This document shows positions 24,419 through 33,862 of a stretch of DNA of 64,000 bases, piece after piece. The stretch comes from Novosphingobium subterraneum (GTDB taxonomy: Bacteria; Pseudomonadota; Alphaproteobacteria; Sphingomonadales; Sphingomonadaceae). How positions within the stretch are numbered: the first letter of the stretch is position 1; the number at the start of each line of letters is the position of its first letter. Where the stretch lies: assembly GCF_000807925.1 (NCBI RefSeq), contig NZ_JRVC01000012.1, positions 62,001 to 126,000 on the forward strand, written 5' to 3'. The notes under the pieces are model-generated. The model made no database searches, was not told where the DNA came from, and saw only the letters and a program-made list of their open reading frames with translations. The translations under genes were made by a program, and so were the position numbers.

Positions 24419-26890
24419 ATGGCTAACCCAGCCCGCATTCGCAGGATTCTGCTCTCGTCCGTCGCCTCGCTGGTGATCGCGACGCCCGCCCTCGCCCAGT
24501 CCGCCGATGAAGCACAGGCTGAAGACGGCAGCACCGGCAACGAAATCGTCGTCACTGCAACCAAGCGCGCCCAGACGATCCAGGAAGTGCCGTTCTCGGT
24601 GAACGCGCAGACCGCAGCCGACATCGAGAAGACCGGCGCCAGCTCGATCGAAGACATCTCGCGCTCGGTCGCCGGCCTCACTGTCCAGAACCTCGGGCCC
24701 GGCCAGAGCCAGGTTTCCGTGCGCGGCGTATCGGCAGGCCAGATCGTCCGCGACCAGCCGGGCGTGAAGGAACAGGTCGGCATCTATCTCGACGAATCCG
24801 TCACCTCGCTGTCGCTGTTCACCCCCGATTTCGACCTGTTCGACCTCAACCGCGTGGAAACGCTGCGCGGGCCGCAGGGCACGCTGTTCGGTTCGGGTTC
24901 GGTGGGCGGTACCGTCCGCTACATCACCAACCAGCCCAAGCTGGGCCAGACCGAAGGCCAGGTCGCCGCTGACGTCAACGTGCTCGACGGCGGCGATGTC
25001 GGCTATTCGGCCAAGGGCGCCGTCAACGTGCCGCTGGGCGAGAACGCCGCGCTGCGCGTGGTCGGCTATGGCGAGCACTTTGCCGGCTTTATCAACGCAG
25101 TCGGCCCGGCGGCCGGCAAGAACATCAACGACGGCGAACGCTACGGCGTTCGCGCAGCAGTGCTGTTCGAGCCTGTTGCTGGCGTGAAGATCACGCCGCG
25201 CATCGTCTACCAGGACATCAAGACCAACGGCTTCAACCGCGCGGACGTGTACCACTTCTACCAGAGCCCGCTGGCTGGCGCTCCCGCGCTGCCGGAAAAC
25301 ACGCAGTATCTGAAGCTGCGCGAAGGCTTCCGCGACAAGACCACCTTGGCTGACCTCACGATCTCGGCTCCAGTTTCGGATTCGATCGAGGTCACCAGCG
25401 TCACGACCTATATCAACCGCGATATTCTGGTTAGCCGCGATGCTTCGGCCCTGACCGGCTCGGTCTCGGTCTCGTTCGCCGGTTTGGAACCGCTTGTGGC
25501 GCCGGGCGCAAACCTGCCTTCGAACCTGCGCGATGGCACCAAGCTGAAGACCTGGACCCAGGAAGTGCGCCTGGCCTCGTCAGGCAAGGGCCCACTCCAG
25601 TGGGTACTTGGCGGGTTCTACAGCAAGATCGACCGAAAATACGCCCAGCGTCTGCCCACCCCGGGTTACGACGCCTTCGGCAACCTGTTCCTTGCCGCCC
25701 TGTGCCAAGCCGAAAACACGTGCCGCGTTCCCAACGCCAATCCGGCGTTGCGGACCCCGTTCGTGTCGACCGACGCTGCGATCGCCAACGGGTTCCCCGC
25801 GAACTCGCCTTACAATGCCGATATCCCATACGACATCGAGCAGTTCGCGATCTTCGGTGAAGCCAGCTACAAGATCGGCGACTTCAAGATGACCGCAGGC
25901 GGGCGCTACTACGACTTCAAGGAATCGCGCGATTTCATCTCGGGCGGCGTCTTCGCCAACGGTGACCGCCGGATTGCCGACAAGACCAAGAGCGACGGGT
26001 TCAATCCCCGCTTCATCGTCAGCTATCAACCGAGCCGGGATCTTTCGATCAACCTGCAGGCTTCGAAAGGCTTCCGCCTTGGTGGCGTGAACGACCCGCT
26101 GAACCTGCCGCTCTGCTCGGCCAACGACAAGGTCATCTTCGGTAACAGCCAGACCTACAAGGACGAGACCCTTTGGAACTACGAGGCCGGAGTGAAGCTC
26201 GCCAGCGGCCCCGTCACCTTCAATGCGGCAGCGTTCTACAACGATATCCGCAACCTGCAGGTCACGGCCGACGCCGGAAGCTGCTCGTCGCGCGTGGTGT
26301 TCAACGTGCCAAAGGCGCACACCACCGGTGTCGAAATGGAACTCGCTGCCGACCTCGGCATGGGCTTCTCGCTCGCAGTCAACGGCTCGGTGATCGAATC
26401 GCAGTTCGACAGCAGCGTCAAGGACGGCACTGGCGCGATCATCGCGGGCATCCGTGACGGCAACCGCCTGCCGACCGTGCCGAAGTTCCAGATGTCGGCA
26501 ACAGCCGGTTACACCACTGAAGTGTCTAGCGGCATGGAGTTGTCGGCCAATGCCAGCTTCCAGCATGTCGGCAACCGCTTCACCCAGCCCTCGGATCAAG
26601 AGGCCGGCGCAGGCGTGTTCGGCAACTCGCTGTTCTTCAATCCGGCAACCGGCGCCTACGGCAGCGGCGCCTACAACTTCGGATCGTATCAGCTGCCAAG
26701 CTACAACCTCGTCAACATCTCGGCGGGTCTGAACTGGGAGAACGGCCTGTCGGTTCTGGTCTATGCCAACAACCTGTTCAACGAAACGCCGCTGCTCTCG
26801 CTCGACCGCGAACGCGGTGGCCGCGCACGCCTCGGCTACAACGTCGGCACGCCGCGCAAGATCGGCATGACCGTGCGCAAGTCGTTCTGA
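24419..26890 (+). CDS. TonB-dependent receptor
   Basis: 823 residues from the ATG at 24419, which has a GGGAGG ribosome site. The signal peptide ends ATPALAQ. The TonB-box-like EIVVTATKR is followed by a plug domain (VPFSVNAQTAADIE, RGVSAGQ, LRGPQGTLFGSGSVGGTVRY) and a 22-strand barrel ending VRKSF with the terminal aromatic needed for membrane assembly. It takes up an unknown substrate with energy from TonB. It stands alone between ompW and fnrL and is closed by a good terminator. The plug sequence is of the sphingomonad catabolic type rather than a typical siderophore receptor. Confidence 0.92.
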   Translation: MANPARIRRILLSSVASLVIATPALAQSADEAQAEDGSTGNEIVVTATKRAQTIQEVPFSVNAQTAADIEKTGASSIEDISRSVAGLTVQNLGPGQSQVSVRGVSAGQIVRDQPGVKEQVGIYLDESVTSLSLFTPDFDLFDLNRVETLRGPQGTLFGSGSVGGTVRYITNQPKLGQTEGQVAADVNVLDGGDVGYSAKGAVNVPLGENAALRVVGYGEHFAGFINAVGPAAGKNINDGERYGVRAAVLFEPVAGVKITPRIVYQDIKTNGFNRADVYHFYQSPLAGAPALPENTQYLKLREGFRDKTTLADLTISAPVSDSIEVTSVTTYINRDILVSRDASALTGSVSVSFAGLEPLVAPGANLPSNLRDGTKLKTWTQEVRLASSGKGPLQWVLGGFYSKIDRKYAQRLPTPGYDAFGNLFLAALCQAENTCRVPNANPALRTPFVSTDAAIANGFPANSPYNADIPYDIEQFAIFGEASYKIGDFKMTAGGRYYDFKESRDFISGGVFANGDRRIADKTKSDGFNPRFIVSYQPSRDLSINLQASKGFRLGGVNDPLNLPLCSANDKVIFGNSQTYKDETLWNYEAGVKLASGPVTFNAAAFYNDIRNLQVTADAGSCSSRVVFNVPKAHTTGVEMELAADLGMGFSLAVNGSVIESQFDSSVKDGTGAIIAGIRDGNRLPTVPKFQMSATAGYTTEVSSGMELSANASFQHVGNRFTQPSDQEAGAGVFGNSLFFNPATGAYGSGAYNFGSYQLPSYNLVNISAGLNWENGLSVLVYANNLFNETPLLSLDRERGGRARLGYNVGTPRKIGMTVRKSF

Positions 26891-26915
26891 TCCTTCGGGG
26901 ATCGGACAAGAGAAT

Positions 26916-26943
26916 GGCCGGTCCCGCAAGGGGCCGGCCTTTT
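26916..26943 (+). terminator. Rho-independent terminator after the TonB receptor
   Basis: GGCCGGTCCC at 26916-26925, GCAA loop, GGGGCCGGCC at 26930-26939 (one G-U pair), then TTTT. It lies 25 bp after the receptor stop and between convergent genes, so it may also limit fnrL transcripts. Confidence 0.88.
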
Positions 26944-26967
26944 CCATTTCCAACGCTGGAGCCGGAT

Positions 26968-27663
26968 TCAACCGGCCAGCGAGACCAACGCCTGCCGGTT
27001 CAGTATCTCCACCTCGCGACGCGAGGGAAGTTCGATCACGCCTTCATTCTTGAGCTTGGTGAACTGACGGCTGACCGTTTCGATCGTCAGTCCCAGAACG
27101 TCAGCAACTTGCTGGCGGGAAAACGGCAGTGAAAAACGGCGTGCAGGCCCGAAAGCGGGAGTGCATCCCGTTTCCGCCAGGCGATCGGACATTTCCAGCA
27201 GGAATGTCGCGATCTTTTCCGATGCGTTCTTGCGCCCGAGGAGCATCATCCACGAACGCGTGCGGTCGAGTTCCGCGAGAGTGCGCTCCAGCAGCTTGTG
27301 CTCAAGCTCGGGATGTTCGCGGGCGAAGCGGTCAAAATCGTTGCGCGAGAACACGCAGACACGCGCATCCGTCAGCGCGACCACGCTGGCGCTGCTGGTC
27401 TGTCCGAACGGACGGCCGATGAAATCCGATGGATAGGCAACGCCGACGATCTGCTCGCGCCCGTCCTCCGTGCTGGTGGTCAGCTTGAGGACGCCTTCGA
27501 TCACATTGGCGACGAGCAGCGAATCATCGTCTTCCCAGATCAGCGGTTCGCCCGCCGTCACTACTCTGCGTCGACCGATCTGATTGAGCGCTTCAATCTC
27601 ACGGTTGTCGAGTCCGGCGCAAATGGCACGATTGCGGACGACACAGGTATCACAGGAAGACAT
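26968..27663 (-). CDS. fnrL: FNR-type oxygen-sensing transcriptional regulator (FnrL)
   Basis: A 231-residue Crp/Fnr regulator. The N-terminal cysteines C4, C7 and C15 (C-x2-C-x7-C) plus C103 match the [4Fe-4S] ligand set of alphaproteobacterial FnrL. A cyclic-nucleotide-like beta-roll and a dimer helix follow. The HTH reads SRQQVADVLGLTIETVSRQF, and its E-x2-SR recognition pattern fits FNR sites of TTGAT/ATCAA type. Intact cluster at low oxygen means DNA binding. Boxes of this type lie upstream of ccoN, hemN and this gene itself, making it the likely activator of the neighbouring cco operon. Confidence 0.93.
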   Translation of the reverse strand: MSSCDTCVVRNRAICAGLDNREIEALNQIGRRRVVTAGEPLIWEDDDSLLVANVIEGVLKLTTSTEDGREQIVGVAYPSDFIGRPFGQTSSASVVALTDARVCVFSRNDFDRFAREHPELEHKLLERTLAELDRTRSWMMLLGRKNASEKIATFLLEMSDRLAETGCTPAFGPARRFSLPFSRQQVADVLGLTIETVSRQFTKLKNEGVIELPSRREVEILNRQALVSLAG

Positions 27664-27790
27664 GGCGCTTCGTTATCATTCCGAACCATTTCCGGCAATT
27701 GGCGAAAAGGATCGGTCTTCGGGCTCTCCGAAGCACGAAAAAATTGGGCGGTCCGTTTCTGCCGGGCCGCCCGAGTTGGGGAGAAATCGC

Positions 27791-27833
27791 CGAAGCGGGG
27801 CGGAGGCCGGTGGGGTGCATCCACCCCGCTTCG
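27791..27833. repeat. 10-bp inverted repeat in the fnrL leader
   Basis: CGAAGCGGGG at 27791-27800 and CCCCGCTTCG at 27824-27833 are perfect complements around a 23-base G-rich loop. If transcription starts about 41 bases downstream of the 27871 FNR box, this hairpin is at the very 5' end of the fnrL mRNA. There is no T-run, so it does not look like a terminator. Confidence 0.5.
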
Positions 27834-27870
27834 TCGAAGTCATGACTATCCGCGCGCGCCCGAGCCCGCG

Positions 27871-27884
27871 TTGACGGAAGTCAA
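27871..27884 (-). promoter_or_regulatory. FNR/FixK-type box upstream of fnrL
   Basis: TTGA-CGGAAG-TCAA, a perfect core dyad. The only gene that could read from it is fnrL, 208 bp away on the minus strand, because the plus side faces the convergent end of the flavin reductase gene. This implies autoregulation through a leader of about 170 bases. Confidence 0.65.
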
Positions 27885-27917
27885 AAACACCAACAATTTT
27901 TAGGATTGCTGCAGAAT

Positions 27918-28406
27918 TCAGAGCGCGGGAAGCTGCGTCACGTCGTGATACTGGCCCCGGAAGAACAGCAGCGGTGTGCCGTCTTCGCGACGGTCCAGCG
28001 CCTCGACTGCGCCAACCACCAGAAAGTGATCGCCGATGTCCTCGACCCGCTCGACCGTGCAGTCGATCCAGGCAATCGCGTCCTCGAGAAGCGGCATGCC
28101 GGACGGCGTGTGATCGTGCGCAAGCTCGGCAAACTTGTCCTCAGCCTTCGCTGCAAAGCGCTTGCACAGCTCCAACTGGTCAGCGCCCAGCACATTCACG
28201 CAAAACCGGCCCGTCTCCGCGATCTTGGGCCATGTGCTCGATCGCTTGTCCGGGAAAAATCCCACAAGCGGCGGATCGAGCGAGATCGAACTGAACGAGC
28301 CCACGACCAGACCGTGCCGCGTTCCATCCGGCTCGACCGAAGTGATGACGCAGACACCTGTCGGCCAGGTACCGAGGACGTTACGGAAATGGCGGGGATC
28401 GATCAT
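27918..28406 (-). CDS. Flavin reductase-like FMN-binding protein
   Basis: 162 residues from the ATG at 28406. It is of the flavin reductase domain family: WPTGVCVITS near the start, SFSSISLDPPLVGF in the core, and FCVNVLGADQ. Such proteins supply reduced FMN to two-component monooxygenases or act as NAD(P)H:flavin oxidoreductases. The gene is 58 bp downstream of the CmcJ-like gene in the same direction, so they probably form an operon and may share a reaction. The upstream extension of the frame lacks family similarity. Confidence 0.85.
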   Translation of the reverse strand: MIDPRHFRNVLGTWPTGVCVITSVEPDGTRHGLVVGSFSSISLDPPLVGFFPDKRSSTWPKIAETGRFCVNVLGADQLELCKRFAAKAEDKFAELAHDHTPSGMPLLEDAIAWIDCTVERVEDIGDHFLVVGAVEALDRREDGTPLLFFRGQYHDVTQLPAL

Positions 28407-28464
28407 GCGCGCCTGCCTGTCGCCATTTCGCGCGGGCGTCAACCGTCCCTGAAGGTCTGGCGGG

Positions 28465-29376
28465 CTATTCGAAGTACGCGATACAGCGCACTTCGATGCT
28501 TTCCCGGATCTTCGCATCGGGCAGGCTGGTATCGTGAAACGCGGTGTGCGGGCAGCGCCAGGTGACCGAGTGATCGCTGTCCTGAAATTTGAACAGCAGC
28601 ACGTCGTCTGCCTGCATGTTCGAGAAGTACCACCAGCGGTGGCGCTCGCGATGGCGGAAGATCGTCGCGGCGATCATCTGGTCCTCCCCTTCGACAGGAG
28701 CGGTCAGGGCGTCGCCGGTCGGGAATTCATCGACCACGAACAGGGTGTTCGAGGCGGTTTCCTCATCACTCACCGTGCGTCCGTCGCATACTGCCAGCGG
28801 CCAGTCCTGCGGCCCGGGCGAAAACGTCCGCCACAGCGAAAAGCAGATATAGCGCTTGTACCCCGGACCATCGGCAAACCGATCGGCATAGACCCGCGCG
28901 GCGGCGCGTTGCCCGGTAATCTCGTTATAATCGACGTGCGCTTCGCCTGCCGGTGGCTGGATTCCGCCGGAGTGCTGATAACCCTCGACCTTCTGTTTCG
29001 CCCTGGCCGACAGATCAGCCGACGTCCGGATCATCCACCCTTGAGCAGCGGTTCGGCTTGCCCCGGAAAGGCGCGTCACCAGGTTCTCGACTTCAGCCAG
29101 ATAGGCGGCGTCGACCGCGGGCTTATCGTGGAAATCGGCAATGGCAGAGCGATGCTTGCCGAGCACGAAGCCATGCGTGTCGAGCGTGAAGTGATCGCGG
29201 ATGGTCATCCCGTCGCGCACTTCGCAAGCGTAATCGAAATAGTCGCCGGTGTTCATCTCGGCGCCCTGCGAGACATAACGCCGCGTGACGTAGTCCCCCT
29301 CGCCCAGATACCGGATCAGCGCGGGAGCGCGGCGGACAGATTCCTCGATCGGCTCAAGCTGCGCAGTGACGTTCAT
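28465..29376 (-). CDS. CmcJ/NvfI family oxidoreductase
   Basis: A 303-residue protein resembling the CmcJ/NvfI group of non-heme iron oxygenase-like proteins (related to AsaB and GA4-desaturase-like proteins). Candidate iron ligands are the HVDYN motif and a C-terminal HTAFHD segment. Other family-like parts are YFDYACEVRDG near residue 50 and SLWRTFSPGPQDWPLAVCDG. It has no signal peptide. Substrate is unknown; relatives act on peptide- and terpene-type metabolites. It is divergent from the RNA helicase gene and upstream of a flavin reductase. Confidence 0.72.
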   Translation of the reverse strand: MNVTAQLEPIEESVRRAPALIRYLGEGDYVTRRYVSQGAEMNTGDYFDYACEVRDGMTIRDHFTLDTHGFVLGKHRSAIADFHDKPAVDAAYLAEVENLVTRLSGASRTAAQGWMIRTSADLSARAKQKVEGYQHSGGIQPPAGEAHVDYNEITGQRAAARVYADRFADGPGYKRYICFSLWRTFSPGPQDWPLAVCDGRTVSDEETASNTLFVVDEFPTGDALTAPVEGEDQMIAATIFRHRERHRWWYFSNMQADDVLLFKFQDSDHSVTWRCPHTAFHDTSLPDAKIRESIEVRCIAYFE

Positions 29377-29632
29377 CTGCCTCTCCCAAGGCCTTGTTTC
29401 TGATCCGGCCGACCTTCACATATGTTAGCCTGCCTAATCAAGTGGTGCCTTGAAAAGAAATGCAAGCCAAACGCGTAAAAGGCGTGTAGGGGCCGCCGCA
29501 CAGGTATCGCCGTGCACTGTGTGGGAACGGGCTGAGGCGATTCGTGCCGGGGAAGTACCCCGGCCACCCAGCCGATATTGGCCCAACACATATGCGAATG
29601 TCGCTTCGGCGGCAGGAATGGCGATTTTGACG

Positions 29633-31405
29633 ATGACTTTTGCACACCTCCCCAGCCCGCTCGCGCAGGCACTCGAAGCGCATGGCTATACGGCGCTTAC
29701 GCCCGTCCAGGCTGCCGTTACCGAACCCGAAGCTTCGGGGCGCGACCTTGTCGTGTCGGCGCAGACGGGCTCGGGCAAGACCGTGGCTTTCGGCCTTGCC
29801 ATGGCGCCGGAACTGATCGGCGACGAAAGCGCCCTCCCCTTCGCCACCGCGCCGCTGGCCCTGGTCGTGGCGCCAACCCGCGAACTCGCTCTGCAGGTCA
29901 GCCGCGAACTGCAGTGGCTCTATGCGCCGACCCACGCGCGCATCGCCACCTGCGTCGGCGGCATGGACCCTTCTCGCGAACGCCGCACGCTGCAGGGCGG
30001 AGCGCATATCGTCGTCGGCACGCCGGGCCGCCTGCGTGACCACCTCGAACGCGGCGCGCTCGACCTCTCCGCGCTCGCCTGCGTCGTGCTCGACGAAGCC
30101 GACGAGATGCTCGACATGGGCTTCCGCGAAGACCTCGAGGAACTGCTTGACGCAACGCCGGAAAACCGCCGCACGCTGCTGTTCTCGGCGACGATGCCAA
30201 AGCCGATCGAGGCATTGGCAAAGCGCTACCAGAAGAACTCGCTGCGCATCTCCACCGTTGGCGAAAATCGTGGCCATGGCGATATCGCCTACCGCGCCGT
30301 CGCCGTTGCTCCTGCCGAGATCGAAGCCGCCGTGGTCAATCTGCTGCGCTTCCACGAGGCCGAAACCGCGATGCTGTTCTGCGCCACGCGCGACAACGTC
30401 CGCCGCCTCCATGCCACGCTGGTTGAACGCGGCTTCACCGCCGTCGCCCTTTCGGGCGAGCACAGCCAGTCCGAGCGCAACAACGCGCTGCAGGCCCTTC
30501 GCGACCGCCGCGCTCGCGTTTGCGTTGCCACCGACGTGGCCGCGCGCGGCATCGACCTGCCTTCGCTGAGCCTCGTCATTCACGTCGAGATTCCGCGCGA
30601 TGCCGAAACGCTGCAGCATCGTTCGGGCCGGACCGGTCGCGCCGGCAAGAAGGGCACGGCCGTGCTCATCGTGCCGTTCCCGCGCCGCCGCCGCGTCGAG
30701 ATGATGCTGCGCGGGGCCAAGATCAACGCCGAGTGGGCCGAAGTGCCGACGCCGGAAGCGATCCGCGCGCAGGACCGCGAACGCCTGCTCGAGACGATCC
30801 TCGCACCGGTGGAGCCGGACGAGGCCGATCTCGAAATCGCCCGCACCCTGCTCGAACAGCGCAGCGCCGAGGAACTGGCCGCCGCTCTGGTTCGCGCGCA
30901 TCGCGCCGCCCTGCCCCAGCCCGAAGAGCTGCTCTCCGGCACCGACGAAGGTCGCAAGCAGGCCGCGCACCGCCCCGGCTTTGACGATGTGGTGTGGTTC
31001 CGCATGGACGTGGGCCGTCGCCAGAACGCTGATCCGCGCTGGATCCTGCCGACGCTGTGCCGTCGCGGTCACGTCTCGCGCCAGGAAATCGGCGCGATCC
31101 GTATCGCGCCGAACGATACCTGGTTCCAGGTCCCTCGCGCCATTGCCGACCGCTTTGCAGATGCCGTGCGCCGCACCGCCGATCCCAAGGGCGAGGACGA
31201 GAACGGCATCCACATCGAAGCCGCGCCCGATGGTCCGCGCGAAATGGCGCGCGACAATCGCCGCGGCGCCAATGACGGCCCGCGCAAGTTCCAGCGCAAC
31301 GACGACCGTCGCGGCGACGACCATCGCGGCCCACGCCGCCCTCACCCGGCCGGCCAGCGTCCGCAAGGCAAGCCGCATCGCAAGGGCCCTGCGCAGCCAC
31401 GCTGA
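29633..31405 (+). CDS. DEAD-box RNA helicase with DbpA-type C-terminal RNA-binding domain
   Basis: 590 residues from ATG 29633; the open frame upstream is not similar to helicases. It has the Q motif (YTALTPVQ), motif I AQTGSGKT at about 43-50, PTRELA, DEAD at 154-157, SAT, and the C-terminal helicase motif HRSGRTGRAGKKG. After residue 440 a DbpA-like domain (ILPTLCRRGHVSRQEIGAI) is present, then a long Arg/Gly/Asp-rich disordered tail. Such helicases help ribosome assembly or mRNA turnover. The upstream 29377-29632 region holds its promoter but no clear motif. Confidence 0.92.
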   Translation: MTFAHLPSPLAQALEAHGYTALTPVQAAVTEPEASGRDLVVSAQTGSGKTVAFGLAMAPELIGDESALPFATAPLALVVAPTRELALQVSRELQWLYAPTHARIATCVGGMDPSRERRTLQGGAHIVVGTPGRLRDHLERGALDLSALACVVLDEADEMLDMGFREDLEELLDATPENRRTLLFSATMPKPIEALAKRYQKNSLRISTVGENRGHGDIAYRAVAVAPAEIEAAVVNLLRFHEAETAMLFCATRDNVRRLHATLVERGFTAVALSGEHSQSERNNALQALRDRRARVCVATDVAARGIDLPSLSLVIHVEIPRDAETLQHRSGRTGRAGKKGTAVLIVPFPRRRRVEMMLRGAKINAEWAEVPTPEAIRAQDRERLLETILAPVEPDEADLEIARTLLEQRSAEELAAALVRAHRAALPQPEELLSGTDEGRKQAAHRPGFDDVVWFRMDVGRRQNADPRWILPTLCRRGHVSRQEIGAIRIAPNDTWFQVPRAIADRFADAVRRTADPKGEDENGIHIEAAPDGPREMARDNRRGANDGPRKFQRNDDRRGDDHRGPRRPHPAGQRPQGKPHRKGPAQPR

Positions 31406-31431
31406 TCAACCTCGTGGAACGGAATCGCCTG

Positions 31432-31466
31432 CTCCGGCTTGGACATGATGTTCGAGCCGGAGTTTT
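31432..31466 (+). terminator. Hairpin after the helicase gene that contains the next gene's ribosome site
   Basis: CTCCGGCT at 31432-31439 pairs with AGCCGGAG at 31455-31462 across a 15-base loop and is followed by TTTT. The GGAG in the 3' arm is 7 nt before the ATG of the following lipoprotein gene, so the structure could act as terminator, as translational control, or both. Confidence 0.6.
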
Positions 31467-31469
31467 CAC

Positions 31470-31742
31470 ATGTCCCTGATGCCCAAGCCTGCCACCTTCC
31501 GCCTGATCGGGGCGCTGGCCCTGCCCTTCGCACTGATGCTCGGCGCGTGCGACGCGGCGGACACGCCGACACAGCCCATGGACGCCAAGGATATTCCTGA
31601 GAACCAGGGCATGGGCGGCGCCTATGACGGAAACCCGACGGAGACTCCGTCAGGCACCGGCGCGGACACGCCTGTGAACGCACCAGCCGAGGACCGCTCC
31701 TCGGCTGACGGCACAACGCCAATGCAGTCGCAACCGCAGTAA
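31470..31742 (+). CDS. Small lipoprotein
   Basis: A 90-residue protein with a lipoprotein signal peptide: a hydrophobic run ending LMLGAC with the cysteine at about residue 27. The mature part is a short, disordered Thr/Pro/Asp/Gln-rich chain. No family is recognised. The ATG lies only 3 bases past the helicase terminator hairpin, whose 3' arm supplies GGAG. It ends 6 bp before the convergent stop of lepA. Confidence 0.65.
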   Translation: MSLMPKPATFRLIGALALPFALMLGACDAADTPTQPMDAKDIPENQGMGGAYDGNPTETPSGTGADTPVNAPAEDRSSADGTTPMQSQPQ

Positions 31743-31748
31743 GGCGGT

Positions 31749-33566
<1,818 letters not shown>

Positions 33567-33798
33567 GTCGGTCTTTGAATGAAAGCGGTGCGGTGCGCAC
33601 CGGAGCGCCGTTAGCAGGTGTGATCCAGCGAGTCACGATGGCCCGAGTCTGCATCGGTGAAAGCCCCGAGACGCGATTCTTTTCAGATGTGCGTCAGTTT
33701 CTCGACATCGGACACAAAGCCGAAATATTATTTTTCCATTGAAAATCATATGGATAAATCGAATTCTACGAAGCGGAATCTGCCATTGCGTCAACTGG

Positions 33799-33816
33799 CT
33801 GTCACAAACTCGTCAT
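33799..33816 (+). promoter_or_regulatory. Pho-box-like site upstream of the porin gene
   Basis: CTGTCAC-AAAC-TCGTCAT closely follows the PhoB pattern of two CTGTCAT heptamers around an AAAT-type spacer. It lies 47 bp upstream of the porin start. The downstream porin is of the OprP/OprO type, so phosphate-starvation control is a consistent reading. Confidence 0.6.
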
Positions 33817-33862
33817 TTTCAGCGCCTAGCGGCACCGGCAACACAGCGAACGGAGAAGCAAA

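Noticed and set aside
27561..27824. 87-codon minus-strand frame starting under the 27871 FNR box
   Set aside because: It ends inside fnrL in another frame, has no ribosome site and covers the hairpin; the box is assigned to fnrL.
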